In this document: positions 42,310 to 50,903 of the stretch, in pieces
How the letters are laid out: each line of letters opens with the position of its first letter
How positions within the stretch are numbered: the first letter of the stretch is position 1
From: Rhizobium sophorae
GTDB lineage: Bacteria; Pseudomonadota; Alphaproteobacteria; Rhizobiales; Rhizobiaceae
Assembly: GCF_013087515.1 (NCBI RefSeq)
Contig: NZ_JABFCN010000003.1
Location: forward strand, 248,001 to 312,000
Direction of reading: 5' to 3'
Length of the DNA: 64,000 nt
Translations under genes and position numbers: made by a program
Notes under the pieces: generated by a model
Seen by the model: only the letters and a program-made list of their open reading frames with translations
Told to the model about the DNA's origin: nothing
Database searches by the model: none

Positions 42310-43269
42310 ATGGCTGCCGTCCAAACCCGCTCCGAACGCGCGCTGAACCGGGTGGCGATTGCCGCCGTATTGGTCATCACGCTGATCTTCCTGGCGCCGA
42401 TCTACTGGATCACCTCGACGGCCTTCAAGCCGCGCAACCTCGCTACCACCATTCCGCCGACGGTGCTCTTCGAGCCGGAACTCTCGCCCTTCGTGAAGCT
42501 CTTCACCAAGCGCTCGCAATTGCGCGGGGCACCTACCCCTGAAGAATATGCCGCCGCCCCCTGGTGGGAGCGGATGGTGTTCGACGGCGGCGAGAAGATC
42601 GTTCGCTCCGGCCGCGGCGAGGTGCAGCCCTCCGGCTATCCGAACCGCTTCATGAACTCGCTGATCGTCGCCATCACGTCCACGGTGCTGGCCGTGGGCA
42701 TGGGGACATTCACGGCCTACGGCTTCTCGCGCTTTAAAGTGAAGGGGGAGGCAGACCTTCTCTTCTTCATCCTGTCGACGCGCATGCTGCCGCCCGTCGT
42801 CGTGGCGATCCCCATGTTCCTCATGTACCGCGTCGTCGGCCTCAACGACACGCATTGGGGCCTCATCATCCTCTACACTGCCTTCAACCTTTCCTTCTCC
42901 GTTTGGCTGATGAAGGGCTTCATCGACGAGATCCCGAAGGAATACGAGGAGGCCGCACTCGTCGACGGCTACACCCGGATGGAGGCCTTTTTCAAGATCG
43001 TCATCCCGGAAGCGGCCACCGGCATTGCCGCAACCGCAGTCTTCTGCTTCATCACGGCCTGGAACGAATACGCATTTGCGCTGATCATGACGAACCGGCG
43101 CGCGCAAACGGCTCCACCCTTCATTCCGAGCCAGGTCGGCTCAGGCCTGCCGGATTGGACGGTGATTGCTGCCGGCACATTCCTGTTCCTGCTACCGGTC
43201 GCCATCTTCACCTTCCTGCTCAGGAACCATCTCCTGCGCGGCATGAGCTTCGGAGCGATCCGCAAATGA
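42310..43269 (+). CDS. CUT1 sugar ABC permease (MalG-like)
   Basis: 319 residues. The N-terminal helix (VAIAAVLVITLIFLAPIYWI) is followed by a long periplasmic loop of ~75 residues rich in charged and Pro residues (unusually long for MalG-like proteins), then further helices with the EAA loop in PKEYEEAALVDGYTRMEAFF. It overlaps the following small membrane protein gene by 4 bases (ATGA). Together with the upstream permease it forms the importer channel. Confidence 0.92.
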   Translation: MAAVQTRSERALNRVAIAAVLVITLIFLAPIYWITSTAFKPRNLATTIPPTVLFEPELSPFVKLFTKRSQLRGAPTPEEYAAAPWWERMVFDGGEKIVRSGRGEVQPSGYPNRFMNSLIVAITSTVLAVGMGTFTAYGFSRFKVKGEADLLFFILSTRMLPPVVVAIPMFLMYRVVGLNDTHWGLIILYTAFNLSFSVWLMKGFIDEIPKEYEEAALVDGYTRMEAFFKIVIPEAATGIAATAVFCFITAWNEYAFALIMTNRRAQTAPPFIPSQVGSGLPDWTVIAAGTFLFLLPVAIFTFLLRNHLLRGMSFGAIRK

Positions 43270-43469
43270 CCTTTCGCGCCTTCAACCAGAAATATCTCGA
43301 ACCCGGTTCGCAGTATCTCATGATCTTGGGCATCGTCGCGCTCTGCCAGCCGTGGAACCTCTTTCTGCACCGCTACGGCATGACGATGACGCTCGTCGGA
43401 CTGATCGCCTTCATGGTGGCGACCAAAATCCCGCGGGACGCGCAACCAGACGAAAGCAGCCCTTCATGA
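43266..43469 (+). CDS. Small membrane protein embedded in the importer operon
   Basis: 67 residues, start ATG 43266 overlapping the permease stop (ATGA) and stop overlapping the start of the first ATPase gene (ATGA). This double coupling strongly supports a real gene even though it is small. Two hydrophobic segments (SQYLMILGIVALCQPWNLFL and TMTLVGLIAFMVAT) suggest two short membrane helices with a basic/acidic tail. I do not recognise a named family. Its fixed position between permease and ATPase suggests an accessory role in importer assembly or regulation. Confidence 0.75.
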   Translation: MTFRAFNQKYLEPGSQYLMILGIVALCQPWNLFLHRYGMTMTLVGLIAFMVATKIPRDAQPDESSPS

Positions 43470-44575
43470 CGCAAATCGAACTTCGCGGGATTCAGAAATA
43501 TTTCGGTGCCGTCCAGGTCATCAAAGACCTTAATCTCGCCATCGCCGACAATGAATTCATCGTGCTGCTTGGACAATCGGGCTGCGGAAAGACGACGACA
43601 TTGCGCGCCATCGCGGGGCTGGAGACGATCGATGAAGGCGACATTCTGATCGACGGGCAGCCGGTGCAGCATATCAAGGCATCCGACAGGGATATCGCCA
43701 TGGTATTCCAATCCTTCTCGCTCTATCCGCACATGACGGTCTACGAGAACATCGCCTTCCCGCTCCGCGCGACCCGGATGAGCCGTGCCGATGTCGATGC
43801 GTCGGTCCGCGAGATCGCCGGTGTGCTGCGTATCACTGGTCTGCTGACCCGCAAGCCTTCGGCGCTGTCAGGCGGCGACATGCAGCGGGTCGCGATCGGC
43901 CGCGCGCTGGTGCGACGGCCAAAGGCCATGCTGATGGACGAGCCGATCGGTGCGCTCGACGCGAAGCTGCGCGAAGAGATGCGGGCGGAAATCAAGCGTT
44001 TGCATATCAAGCAGGGTTCAACCACCATCTACGTGACGCACGACCAGGTGGAGGCCATGTCGCTCGCCGACCGCATCGTTATCATGCACGAGGGTATCCT
44101 CCAGCAGGTCGGCACGCCGGAAGAGGTTTACGCGCAACCCGCCAACACGTTCGTCGCCCAGTTCGTCGGAAGCCCGGTCATGAACATGGCGCCGGCGATC
44201 ATCAGCGCGACGGGCAGCCATACCAGCGTGCAGGTCGGCGACGAGACGACGGGCTTCGAGTTCCCCGCCGTGCTGGCCGACCGCCTCTCCGACGCAAGGG
44301 CCGAGAACGGCAAGCTGACACTCGGGGTCCGGCCTGAGGGCGTTCTTGTTTCACGGGAGGCCCGCGAGGGCTTCATGCCGGTCGAGGCACATATCATCGA
44401 GCCTCTCGGCTCGCACGACATCGTGGACCTGAAGGTCGGTCACCAGATGATCAGGGCACGCACCAAGAGCGGTTTCGTGCCTGGTCCCGGCGAAGCCGTC
44501 TGGGCACGTATCGACCCCGCCCAGGCACATTTCTTCAACACCGCGACCGGCTCGTCGCTGGGGATCAGACTCTGA
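43466..44575 (+). CDS. CUT1 importer ATPase A (MalK/UgpC type)
   Basis: 369 residues from ATG 43466; the longer frame to 43352 overlaps the small membrane protein gene. Walker A GQSGCGKTT (~37-45), signature LSGGDMQRVAIGRALV, Walker B MLMDEPIGALD and the H-loop THDQVEAM are intact. A C-terminal TOBE regulatory domain follows (LGVRPEGVLVSREAREG). It energises the two permeases. A second ATPase gene follows with a 1-base overlap. Confidence 0.95.
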   Translation: MTQIELRGIQKYFGAVQVIKDLNLAIADNEFIVLLGQSGCGKTTTLRAIAGLETIDEGDILIDGQPVQHIKASDRDIAMVFQSFSLYPHMTVYENIAFPLRATRMSRADVDASVREIAGVLRITGLLTRKPSALSGGDMQRVAIGRALVRRPKAMLMDEPIGALDAKLREEMRAEIKRLHIKQGSTTIYVTHDQVEAMSLADRIVIMHEGILQQVGTPEEVYAQPANTFVAQFVGSPVMNMAPAIISATGSHTSVQVGDETTGFEFPAVLADRLSDARAENGKLTLGVRPEGVLVSREAREGFMPVEAHIIEPLGSHDIVDLKVGHQMIRARTKSGFVPGPGEAVWARIDPAQAHFFNTATGSSLGIRL

Positions 44576-45654
44576 TGGCGCATATCGAACTCAAGGGCAT
44601 CACCAAGACCTTCGGCAACCACACGGCGCTGAAAAACTTAAACATCGACATTGCTGACGGCGAGTTCTTCGTGCTGCTCGGGCAGACCGGCGCCGGCAAG
44701 ACGACGACGTTGCGCCTGATCGCCGGTCTCGAGAAGCCGACCGCAGGCCAAATCTTCATCGACGGGCAGGACGTCGCCGACTGGGGTGCCGCCGAGCGCG
44801 ACGTGGCCCTGGTGCTCCAGCAATATTCGCTCTACCCGCGCTATACGGTGCGGGAGAACCTGGAATTTCCATTGAAGTCCCGTATCCGTCGCGTTGAACC
44901 TGGGGAAATCAAGGAGCGCGTCGACCGCGTTGCGAAGACACTGCGCATCGAGCATCTGCTCGACCGCAAGACGGACCGGCTGTCGGGAGGCGAGATGCAG
45001 CGCGTATCGATCGGCCGGGCCATCGTGCGCAAACCGCGGGTCTTCTTGATGGACGAACCGCTTTCGGCGCTCGACGCGAAGCTTCGCGAAGCACTTCGCA
45101 CCGAGCTGAAAAACCTGCAGATGAACCTCGGCGCGACCTTCCTCTTCGTCACTCACGACCAGATAGAGGCCATGTCGATGGGCGACAAGATCGGCGTCCT
45201 GAACAATGGTCAACTGGTGCAGACGGGTACGCCGCAGGAGATCTACCAAAACCCGGTCAACACCTTCGTCGCGCGCGCGGTCGGTTCGCCGCCGATGAAC
45301 CTGATTGCCGGCACGCTCGCCGGCGGTGAGGCAGTGGCCAGCGAGGGCTACCGGCTCCCCCTCGGCAACGGACACGGCATCGCGACAGACGGTCGCCCGC
45401 TCACCTTCGGCATCCGTCCCGAGGACATTTTTCTCGACAGCGGCGCCCCCGGCGAAGCACGGGTCCACGACGTGGAAAACCATGGTGTCGAAAAGATCGT
45501 GACGCTACGCACCGGCGAGAAGTTCATCCACGCGACCGTGCCGACACAGACGGCGCTTCGGATCGAGGATGAGGTTCGCTTTTCGTGGAATCCGGAAAAG
45601 GTCGTGCTGTTTGACGCCGGAAGCGGTGTAAGCCTGCGGCACGCGGGTTCCTGA
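44575..45654 (+). CDS. CUT1 importer ATPase B (MalK/UgpC type)
   Basis: 359 residues whose ATG overlaps the last base of the previous stop. Walker A is GQTGAGKTT (~37-45), signature LSGGEMQRVSIGRAIV, Walker B FLMDEPLSALD and H-loop THDQIEAM, with a C-terminal TOBE domain. Having two non-identical ATPases for one importer implies a heterodimeric motor. The C-terminal parts of the two ATPases differ in length and sequence, so their regulatory inputs may differ. This is the last gene of the plus-strand importer operon. Confidence 0.95.
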   Translation: MAHIELKGITKTFGNHTALKNLNIDIADGEFFVLLGQTGAGKTTTLRLIAGLEKPTAGQIFIDGQDVADWGAAERDVALVLQQYSLYPRYTVRENLEFPLKSRIRRVEPGEIKERVDRVAKTLRIEHLLDRKTDRLSGGEMQRVSIGRAIVRKPRVFLMDEPLSALDAKLREALRTELKNLQMNLGATFLFVTHDQIEAMSMGDKIGVLNNGQLVQTGTPQEIYQNPVNTFVARAVGSPPMNLIAGTLAGGEAVASEGYRLPLGNGHGIATDGRPLTFGIRPEDIFLDSGAPGEARVHDVENHGVEKIVTLRTGEKFIHATVPTQTALRIEDEVRFSWNPEKVVLFDAGSGVSLRHAGS

Positions 45655-45728
45655 TTGGTCCAAACAATGGAACCGGTCTCGGCGGCACGGCAGGGGCGGC
45701 CAGCGTTTCGAGTTGTCGCGACGGGGCG

Positions 45729-46703
45729 TTATGCGGGAAAGCGCCGGCGGTAGTGCTCTACCACTTCGGGATTGCGCAAGTTGACGGGCAATTCGCCCTT
45801 GATGACGCGCAGGACTTCGCTCGCCGCGCCTGTTCCCATGCGCATCATGCTCTCTTCCGTCAGACCAGCCAGATGCGGCGTGACGATGACGTTGTCAAAG
45901 CCGAAATAGGGATGGTCGAGCGGCAGCGGCTGCGTTGCGAAGACGTCGAGCGCGGCTCCGCCGATGCTGCCATCGCGCAGCGCCTCGATCAATGCCGCGT
46001 CATCGATCACCGGGCCGCGCGAGACGTTGACCAAAATGGCCGCGGGCTTCATGCGCCCGATGCGACCGGCATTGAGCAAGCCGGTCGTCTCCGGAGTCAG
46101 CGGGCAGCAGAGCACCACGATGTCGGCCGTCGCAACAAGCTCATCGATCGCCATGAAACGCACGCCGTCCGGCACGCTTTCCGGCGACCGGCTCGTGGCC
46201 ACCACCTCCAGGCCGAAACCGAACTTCGCGATCTTGAAGATCGCCTTGCCGACATTACCCATACCGACGATCCCTATGGTGCGGCCGGCGAGGTCGACGG
46301 CCGTATCCGACTGGGCGCGGCCCGCCACCCAGCCGCTCTGACGCAGTTCGCGGTCCATAAGGCGGAAGCGCCGAAGCAGGGCCAGTGTCACGAGGAAGAC
46401 GTGCTCGGCGACAGTCGACGCATTGGCGCCCGGGACGTTGGCGACAAGCACGCCGGCGCGGGTCGCCGCATCCATCGGCACCATGTCGAGCCCTGCGCCA
46501 TGGCGGATCGCCGCGCGAAGCGCCGGCGCATCCTCGAAGAAGGCCGGAGGGATCGGCGCGCGTATGACGACGATGCCCGCGCCACGGCCTTCTCGCAGCA
46601 ACGTTTCAGGATCGGGCGCGGAAGCGACACGCAGATCACCCGCAGCCTCAAGCATGGCCTTGGCCGCGGGATGCAAGGGATGTGTGGAAAAGATGAAGCT
46701 CAT
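45729..46703 (-). CDS. D-isomer-specific 2-hydroxyacid dehydrogenase
   Basis: 324 residues. The NAD-binding Rossmann region reads AGRTIGIVGMGNVGKAIFKIA near residue 145, followed by the family signature CCPLTPETTGLLNAGRIGRMK and VNVSRGPVIDD with the catalytic Arg. The catalytic His is in VIVTPHLAGLTEESM. It reduces a 2-keto acid or oxidises a D-2-hydroxy acid (glyoxylate, hydroxypyruvate or a sugar-derived keto acid). It is the last gene of the minus-strand operon that starts with the epimerase at 49536 and is convergent with the importer operon, with 74 bases between. It fits as a late step of a sugar-acid pathway. Confidence 0.9.
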   Translation of the reverse strand: MSFIFSTHPLHPAAKAMLEAAGDLRVASAPDPETLLREGRGAGIVVIRAPIPPAFFEDAPALRAAIRHGAGLDMVPMDAATRAGVLVANVPGANASTVAEHVFLVTLALLRRFRLMDRELRQSGWVAGRAQSDTAVDLAGRTIGIVGMGNVGKAIFKIAKFGFGLEVVATSRSPESVPDGVRFMAIDELVATADIVVLCCPLTPETTGLLNAGRIGRMKPAAILVNVSRGPVIDDAALIEALRDGSIGGAALDVFATQPLPLDHPYFGFDNVIVTPHLAGLTEESMMRMGTGAASEVLRVIKGELPVNLRNPEVVEHYRRRFPA

Positions 46704-46724
46704 CGGCCCTCCCGCCGGTTGCGC

Positions 46725-47417
46725 CTATCCGGCTGCCGTCGCTGGACCGCCGATGAGACCCTTCCAATAGCTTTCCGCACCTTGAAGATGCGCGCTCATC
46801 AGCGCCTGGGCGAGATTGCCGTCTCGGGCAAGCAGCGCCTCGTAGATGCGGATATGTTCCTCATGCGAGCGCCGGCTGCGGGCGGCGTCTGCAAAATAGA
46901 TCGGCAGACGGTGCTCGCCCATGACGTAGTAGACGCTGCACACGCGATGGAAGACGCTATTCTTGGTGGCGCGGACGATCTCCAAATGAAAATCCCGGTC
47001 CTCGCGCGCCAGCCCCTCGCCGGCGGCAAGCTTCGCCTCGGACGCGGCGAGAATATCGCGCAAATGCTGGTAATTCTCCTCCGTCGCCCGATCGCAGGCG
47101 AGCTCCGCGGCCTTGATCTCATGAATCTTGCGAAGCTCCACGGTCTCGTAGATCAGGATGGGATCAAGCGGCACGCCGGCGCGGGCAAAAAGCGCCATTG
47201 CCTCCACGCTCGCCTCCGTGGTCGTCAGATAGATGCCCGACTTGGCCCGGCGCTCGACGATGCGCATTGCCTCCAGAATGGCCAGTGCCTCGCGAACCTG
47301 GCCCCGGCTGACACCAAAATGCTCCGCAAGCTCTCGCTCCGAAGGCGTACGGCCGTTGCCGCTCGAGTTCGAGAAAAGATGGGCCGCGAGATCGGAGAGG
47401 AGCGAATTTTCTTTCAT
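46725..47417 (-). CDS. GntR-family regulator, FadR subfamily
   Basis: 230 residues from ATG 47417 (GTG 47423 overlapping the upstream stop is an alternative). The winged helix reads GRTPSERELAEHFGVSRGQVREALAILEAM, the GntR signature; the helical FCD effector domain follows (FHLEIVRATKNSVFHRVC with metal-ligand residues, then a later His in RSHEEHIRI). It sits inside the catabolic operon it probably controls. Three perfect TTGGT-N3-ACCAGAT sites in this regulon match the FadR-subfamily operator, so this protein is the likely binder. The effector would be a pathway intermediate. Confidence 0.9.
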   Translation of the reverse strand: MKENSLLSDLAAHLFSNSSGNGRTPSERELAEHFGVSRGQVREALAILEAMRIVERRAKSGIYLTTTEASVEAMALFARAGVPLDPILIYETVELRKIHEIKAAELACDRATEENYQHLRDILAASEAKLAAGEGLAREDRDFHLEIVRATKNSVFHRVCSVYYVMGEHRLPIYFADAARSRRSHEEHIRIYEALLARDGNLAQALMSAHLQGAESYWKGLIGGPATAAG

Positions 47418-47419
47418 TG

Positions 47420-48589
47420 TCACTGTCTTTGCGCGTGAGTCTCCAGGACCCGCTGATTGATCGTGAAGCCCAGGCCAGGCCTGTCCGGGATCTCTATCAT
47501 ACCGTCTTTGACCGACACAGTGTCCTCAACAAGATCATGGATCATCGGATTGGCGCCGAGCGAATATTCGATGATGAAGCTTGCCGGGGAAGCCGCGCAC
47601 AAGTGCAGGCCGGAAAAGAAGCAGGGCGCACCGGCCCAGAGATGCGGCGCGAAACGGAGATTGAAGGCGCTGGCGAGCGAACTGATGCGCATCGCCTCCG
47701 TAATGCCGCCGCAGAAGGCAGGGTCCGGTTGGAATATGTCGGCGGCCCGAAGCATGGCAAGATCTCGGAAGGCAAAACGCGTCGCCTCGCTCTCGCCGGC
47801 AGCGATCGGCACGTTCCCGGCCGCGCGCACCTCCGCCATGCCCGGCTTGTCATCGGCAATCACCGGCTCCTCGAACCAGGCGAGGTCGCAATCGGCAACC
47901 ATCTGGATGAAGCGCTTCGCATCGGCAACAGTATACGTCCCGTGCGCATCGACCATCAGGTCGACGTTGGGCCCGACCGCTTTGCGCGCCGCCCGCACGC
48001 GCGATGCCGAGACATGCGGCGCACGATCCATCGCGCCGACGCGCATCTTGACTGACTTGAAACCGCCGGCCGCGATATAGGACCGGAGTTGATCACCGAT
48101 CCGCTCCGCACTCTCCCAACCGCCCGAGGCATAGGCGGGCAACCTGTCGGCCTTGCGGCCACCCAGCAGCTTCCAGACGGGAACGCCGAGCGACTTGCCG
48201 AGAATGTCCCAGAGCGCTATGTCGACCGCGCTGATCGCCGCGACGGAAAGGCCGCGCCGCGCGATCTCGGGCATGGCGTGACCCGAACGCGCCGCCGTCT
48301 CGTGGCGTACGCCGTTGTAAAGCATCTCCCATATGGCGGAGATATCGGCAGGATCGCGGCCGATGAGCTTCGGCCCCACCTCGTGGTTGATCATGTGGAC
48401 CAGCGTGCCGTAGGTGCCTGCACTCCCCGCGGCATTCTTGCCCTCTCCCCAGCCCACGATGCCGTCGTCCGTTTCGATCCGCAGGATCGCGCTATCGAAG
48501 GTCGTCAGTCGGCCGAAGTCGCTGCGGTGCTGACGGCTGGCCTCGATGGGAATTTTAATCCACCAGGCGTCTACGGTCTTGATGCGCAT
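47420..48589 (-). CDS. Mandelate racemase/muconate-lactonizing enzyme-family dehydratase
   Basis: 389 residues of the enolase superfamily. A capping domain is followed by the barrel with metal ligands Asp in DLMVDAHGTY, Glu in AWFEEPV and Glu in IAAGESE, plus the catalytic His in FAPHLWAGAP. The KxK position reads KSVKMRVG, so the second Lys is replaced by Arg, which points away from mandelate racemase towards acid-sugar dehydratase or isomerase activity. It starts ~60 bases after the epimerase stop and precedes the gntR-type gene by 2 bases. Dehydration of an aldonic or uronic acid to a keto-deoxy acid is the likely role. Confidence 0.87.
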   Translation of the reverse strand: MRIKTVDAWWIKIPIEASRQHRSDFGRLTTFDSAILRIETDDGIVGWGEGKNAAGSAGTYGTLVHMINHEVGPKLIGRDPADISAIWEMLYNGVRHETAARSGHAMPEIARRGLSVAAISAVDIALWDILGKSLGVPVWKLLGGRKADRLPAYASGGWESAERIGDQLRSYIAAGGFKSVKMRVGAMDRAPHVSASRVRAARKAVGPNVDLMVDAHGTYTVADAKRFIQMVADCDLAWFEEPVIADDKPGMAEVRAAGNVPIAAGESEATRFAFRDLAMLRAADIFQPDPAFCGGITEAMRISSLASAFNLRFAPHLWAGAPCFFSGLHLCAASPASFIIEYSLGANPMIHDLVEDTVSVKDGMIEIPDRPGLGFTINQRVLETHAQRQ

Positions 48590-48648
48590 GTCTCGGATCC
48601 CTTGCCCCTCACAGCCCGCGAGCCGCAGGGCATATGTCTTTCCGTTCG

Positions 48649-49536
48649 TTACTTGATCAGCGGCAGGATCGTCTCGGCAGTGATCCGCATCTGATCGTCG
48701 TAGAACTTCTCAGTGAGAAGGCTCGAGCCGTGGTCCTGGATGAATTTCAGCTGCTCCGGGGGTATGTCGACAGGGCTTCGCTCGACCATGTCCGGATATT
48801 TGGCGGCGGGCGTCCGGTCGACCGGAGCGACAAATTCGTTGGTGACGGCGCCGTCGTAACCGATCTCCTTCAGCGTGCCGATGATCTTCGGCCAGTCGAG
48901 CTGGCCGAGGCCGGCGGCAAAACGATTGTTATCGGCGACGTGGAAATCGAACAGGCGCTTTCCAGCGAGCCGGATCGCTTCATACATGTCCTCCTCCTCG
49001 ATGTTCAGGTGGAAGGCATCCAGGCACACCCCGCATTCAGGGCTGACGGCATCAGCGAGCGCCAGCGCTTGGGCGGCACGGTTGAAGAAATAGGTCTCGA
49101 AACGGTTGAGCGGCTCGACGGCAATGCGCACACCCCTCTTCTGCGCATGGGCAAAACACTCCTTGGTAGCGTCCACCACCCACCTCCACTCTTCCTCTTC
49201 GGTCCCATCCGGCACCACCTTGCCGACGGTCGCCGGCACCAGGGTGACGATCTCGCCATCCAGTTCGCTGACCATGGTGATGACGCTCTTGACATAGTCC
49301 ACCGACTTGGCGCGCTGGCCTTCATCCCTGGCGGCAAGATTTCGCTCGCCGAGCGTCAGCGTAACGGCGCCCCAGCAGCGGATGCCATGCTCCTTCAGCA
49401 GCGCACGCGTCTCCTTGACGTCGTACTGTGCCGGTTCGCCGGATATCTCGATGCTCTCGTAGCCATATTTCTTGATGCGCTTCAGCGTGACGGCGAGCGG
49501 TTCCGCCCGCATCCAGTTGTGTGTGGAAAGATGCAT
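48649..49536 (-). CDS. Sugar-phosphate isomerase/epimerase family protein (DTE-like)
   Basis: 295 residues from ATG 49536 with an AGGAGG site; the longer frame to 49584 is rejected. A xylose-isomerase-like barrel with the Glu-Asp-His-Glu metal set: Glu in IAVEPLNRFETYFFN, Asp in CLDAFHLNIEEED, His in FDFHVADNNR and Glu in GAVTNEFVAP. These features are typical of D-tagatose/D-psicose 3-epimerase-like enzymes. It is the first gene of the minus-strand catabolic operon and divergent from a second epimerase gene. The sugar is unknown. Confidence 0.87.
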   Translation of the reverse strand: MHLSTHNWMRAEPLAVTLKRIKKYGYESIEISGEPAQYDVKETRALLKEHGIRCWGAVTLTLGERNLAARDEGQRAKSVDYVKSVITMVSELDGEIVTLVPATVGKVVPDGTEEEEWRWVVDATKECFAHAQKRGVRIAVEPLNRFETYFFNRAAQALALADAVSPECGVCLDAFHLNIEEEDMYEAIRLAGKRLFDFHVADNNRFAAGLGQLDWPKIIGTLKEIGYDGAVTNEFVAPVDRTPAAKYPDMVERSPVDIPPEQLKFIQDHGSSLLTEKFYDDQMRITAETILPLIK

Positions 49537-49880
49537 GAGGTTCCTCCTAGGCTGTTGCGGCCACGCTCGACAGCCGCTTGGCATCGAAACGTCACCTTAT
49601 CGCTGGCCAATCCCGTTGCTGCGGCAATCTGGTTTGGCCAATTCTTGTTGTCTGAAAGATCTAACCCAATTCCAGAACCTCTGCAAGACGGCCTTGAAAC
49701 ACCAATACATTCTGCGAATTCGGCTTTTTATTGCTACATTTCACTGCTTATGCGCGGAATCTTGGCTCCAAGCGGCGAGCACCGTAGCTTGACCTGATGC
49801 GCAAATTTGGTATGACCAGATCTGAGGGTTGTTGATGGGCTTAAGCCGCCACGCAGTGGCCGCAAGGCGAAGGGGGAGAG
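49537..49880. promoter_or_regulatory. Divergent promoter region with FadR-type operators
   Basis: A 344-base gene-free gap between the two epimerase genes. It holds a perfect TTGGT-N3-ACCAGAT site at 49807-49821, about 60 bases before the plus-strand gene, and a near match TGGTTTGGCCA at 49630-49640 about 95 bases before the minus-strand gene. Together they could control both directions. Confidence 0.7.
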
Positions 49881-50732
49881 ATGAAGATCGGGATGTGCAT
49901 GTTCCTCTGGACGACAGTCGTCGGCCGCAAACACGAGGCATTGTTGCGCGATATCAAGGCCACAGGGTTTGACGGCGTCGAGATCCCGATCTTTTCGGGC
50001 TCGCCCGACGATTACCGGCGGCTGGGGGCCTTGCTCGACCGGATCGGCCTGGAACGGACCGCTGTTTCGGCAATGGGCGACCCCCACATGAACCTGATCG
50101 CCCCCGACGCGGCAACCCGCAAGCGCGGCATCGACTACGTGAAATGGGCAATCGACTGCAGCGATGCGCTTGGCGCAACGATGCTGAGCGGGCCGCTGCA
50201 TTCGACGCTCGGCAAATTTTCCGGAAGCGGGCCGAGCGCGGCGGAACTCAAGCGCTCAGTTTCCTCGCAACGCGCGATCGGCGATCACGCAGCAAAGCAC
50301 GGCGTCACGATCGGGCTTGAGGCGCTAAACCGCTTCGAATGTTACCTGTTCAACACGATGGACGACCTTGCGGCCCATATCGACGCGATCGGACATCCGA
50401 ATATCCGCGCCATGTACGACACCTTCCACAGCAATATCGAAGAGGCCGATCCCATCGGCGCCTTCACGCGAAACAGTGACCGCATCGTCCATGTCCACAT
50501 TTCAGAGAACGACCGCGGCGTACCAGGCCGTGGCAACATTCCCTGGGCGGAGACGTTCAAGGCACTACGCGCGAGCGGTTACGACAGGTGGCTGACAATC
50601 GAGGCCTTCGGCCGGGCGCTCAAGGAGCTCGCCGCCGCGACAAAGGTCTGGCGCGACTTTTCCGAGACGCCGGAATCGGTCTATCGCGAAGGCTACCGCC
50701 ATATCCGCGATGGATGGCACGCGGCGGCATGA
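49881..50732 (+). CDS. Sugar-phosphate isomerase/epimerase family protein (second copy)
   Basis: 283 residues, GGGGGAG site ahead of ATG 49881. The same barrel and metal set as the divergent gene: Glu in IGLEALNRFECYLFN, Asp in AMYDTFHSNIEEAD, His in VHVHISENDRG and Glu in LTIEAFGRAL. The HGR-like IPW motif (GVPGRGNIPW) is typical of 3-epimerase relatives. It likely acts in the same sugar pathway, perhaps on the epimer or a phosphorylated form. Downstream 50733-50903 holds no gene; the next sequence is the decayed chemoreceptor. Confidence 0.87.
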   Translation: MKIGMCMFLWTTVVGRKHEALLRDIKATGFDGVEIPIFSGSPDDYRRLGALLDRIGLERTAVSAMGDPHMNLIAPDAATRKRGIDYVKWAIDCSDALGATMLSGPLHSTLGKFSGSGPSAAELKRSVSSQRAIGDHAAKHGVTIGLEALNRFECYLFNTMDDLAAHIDAIGHPNIRAMYDTFHSNIEEADPIGAFTRNSDRIVHVHISENDRGVPGRGNIPWAETFKALRASGYDRWLTIEAFGRALKELAAATKVWRDFSETPESVYREGYRHIRDGWHAAA

Positions 50733-50903
50733 CCACAACCGATTTCGCCGCGGTCGATAGGGGAACCGTCGGCCTGAACGCTGCGCTGGCAGGCCACGCC
50801 TTACGCCTGAACAATCACCTTCTGCCTGCTCTCATCGAGCACCAAGGTTCCCTTGCATATCGGAGGGATTTCCGAAGGCGTCCGCTCGCTCAGGAGACAT
50901 CCC

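Noticed and set aside
45753..47438. 561-codon plus-strand ORF
   Set aside because: Spans two real minus-strand genes and their junction; composition is typical of a shadow frame.
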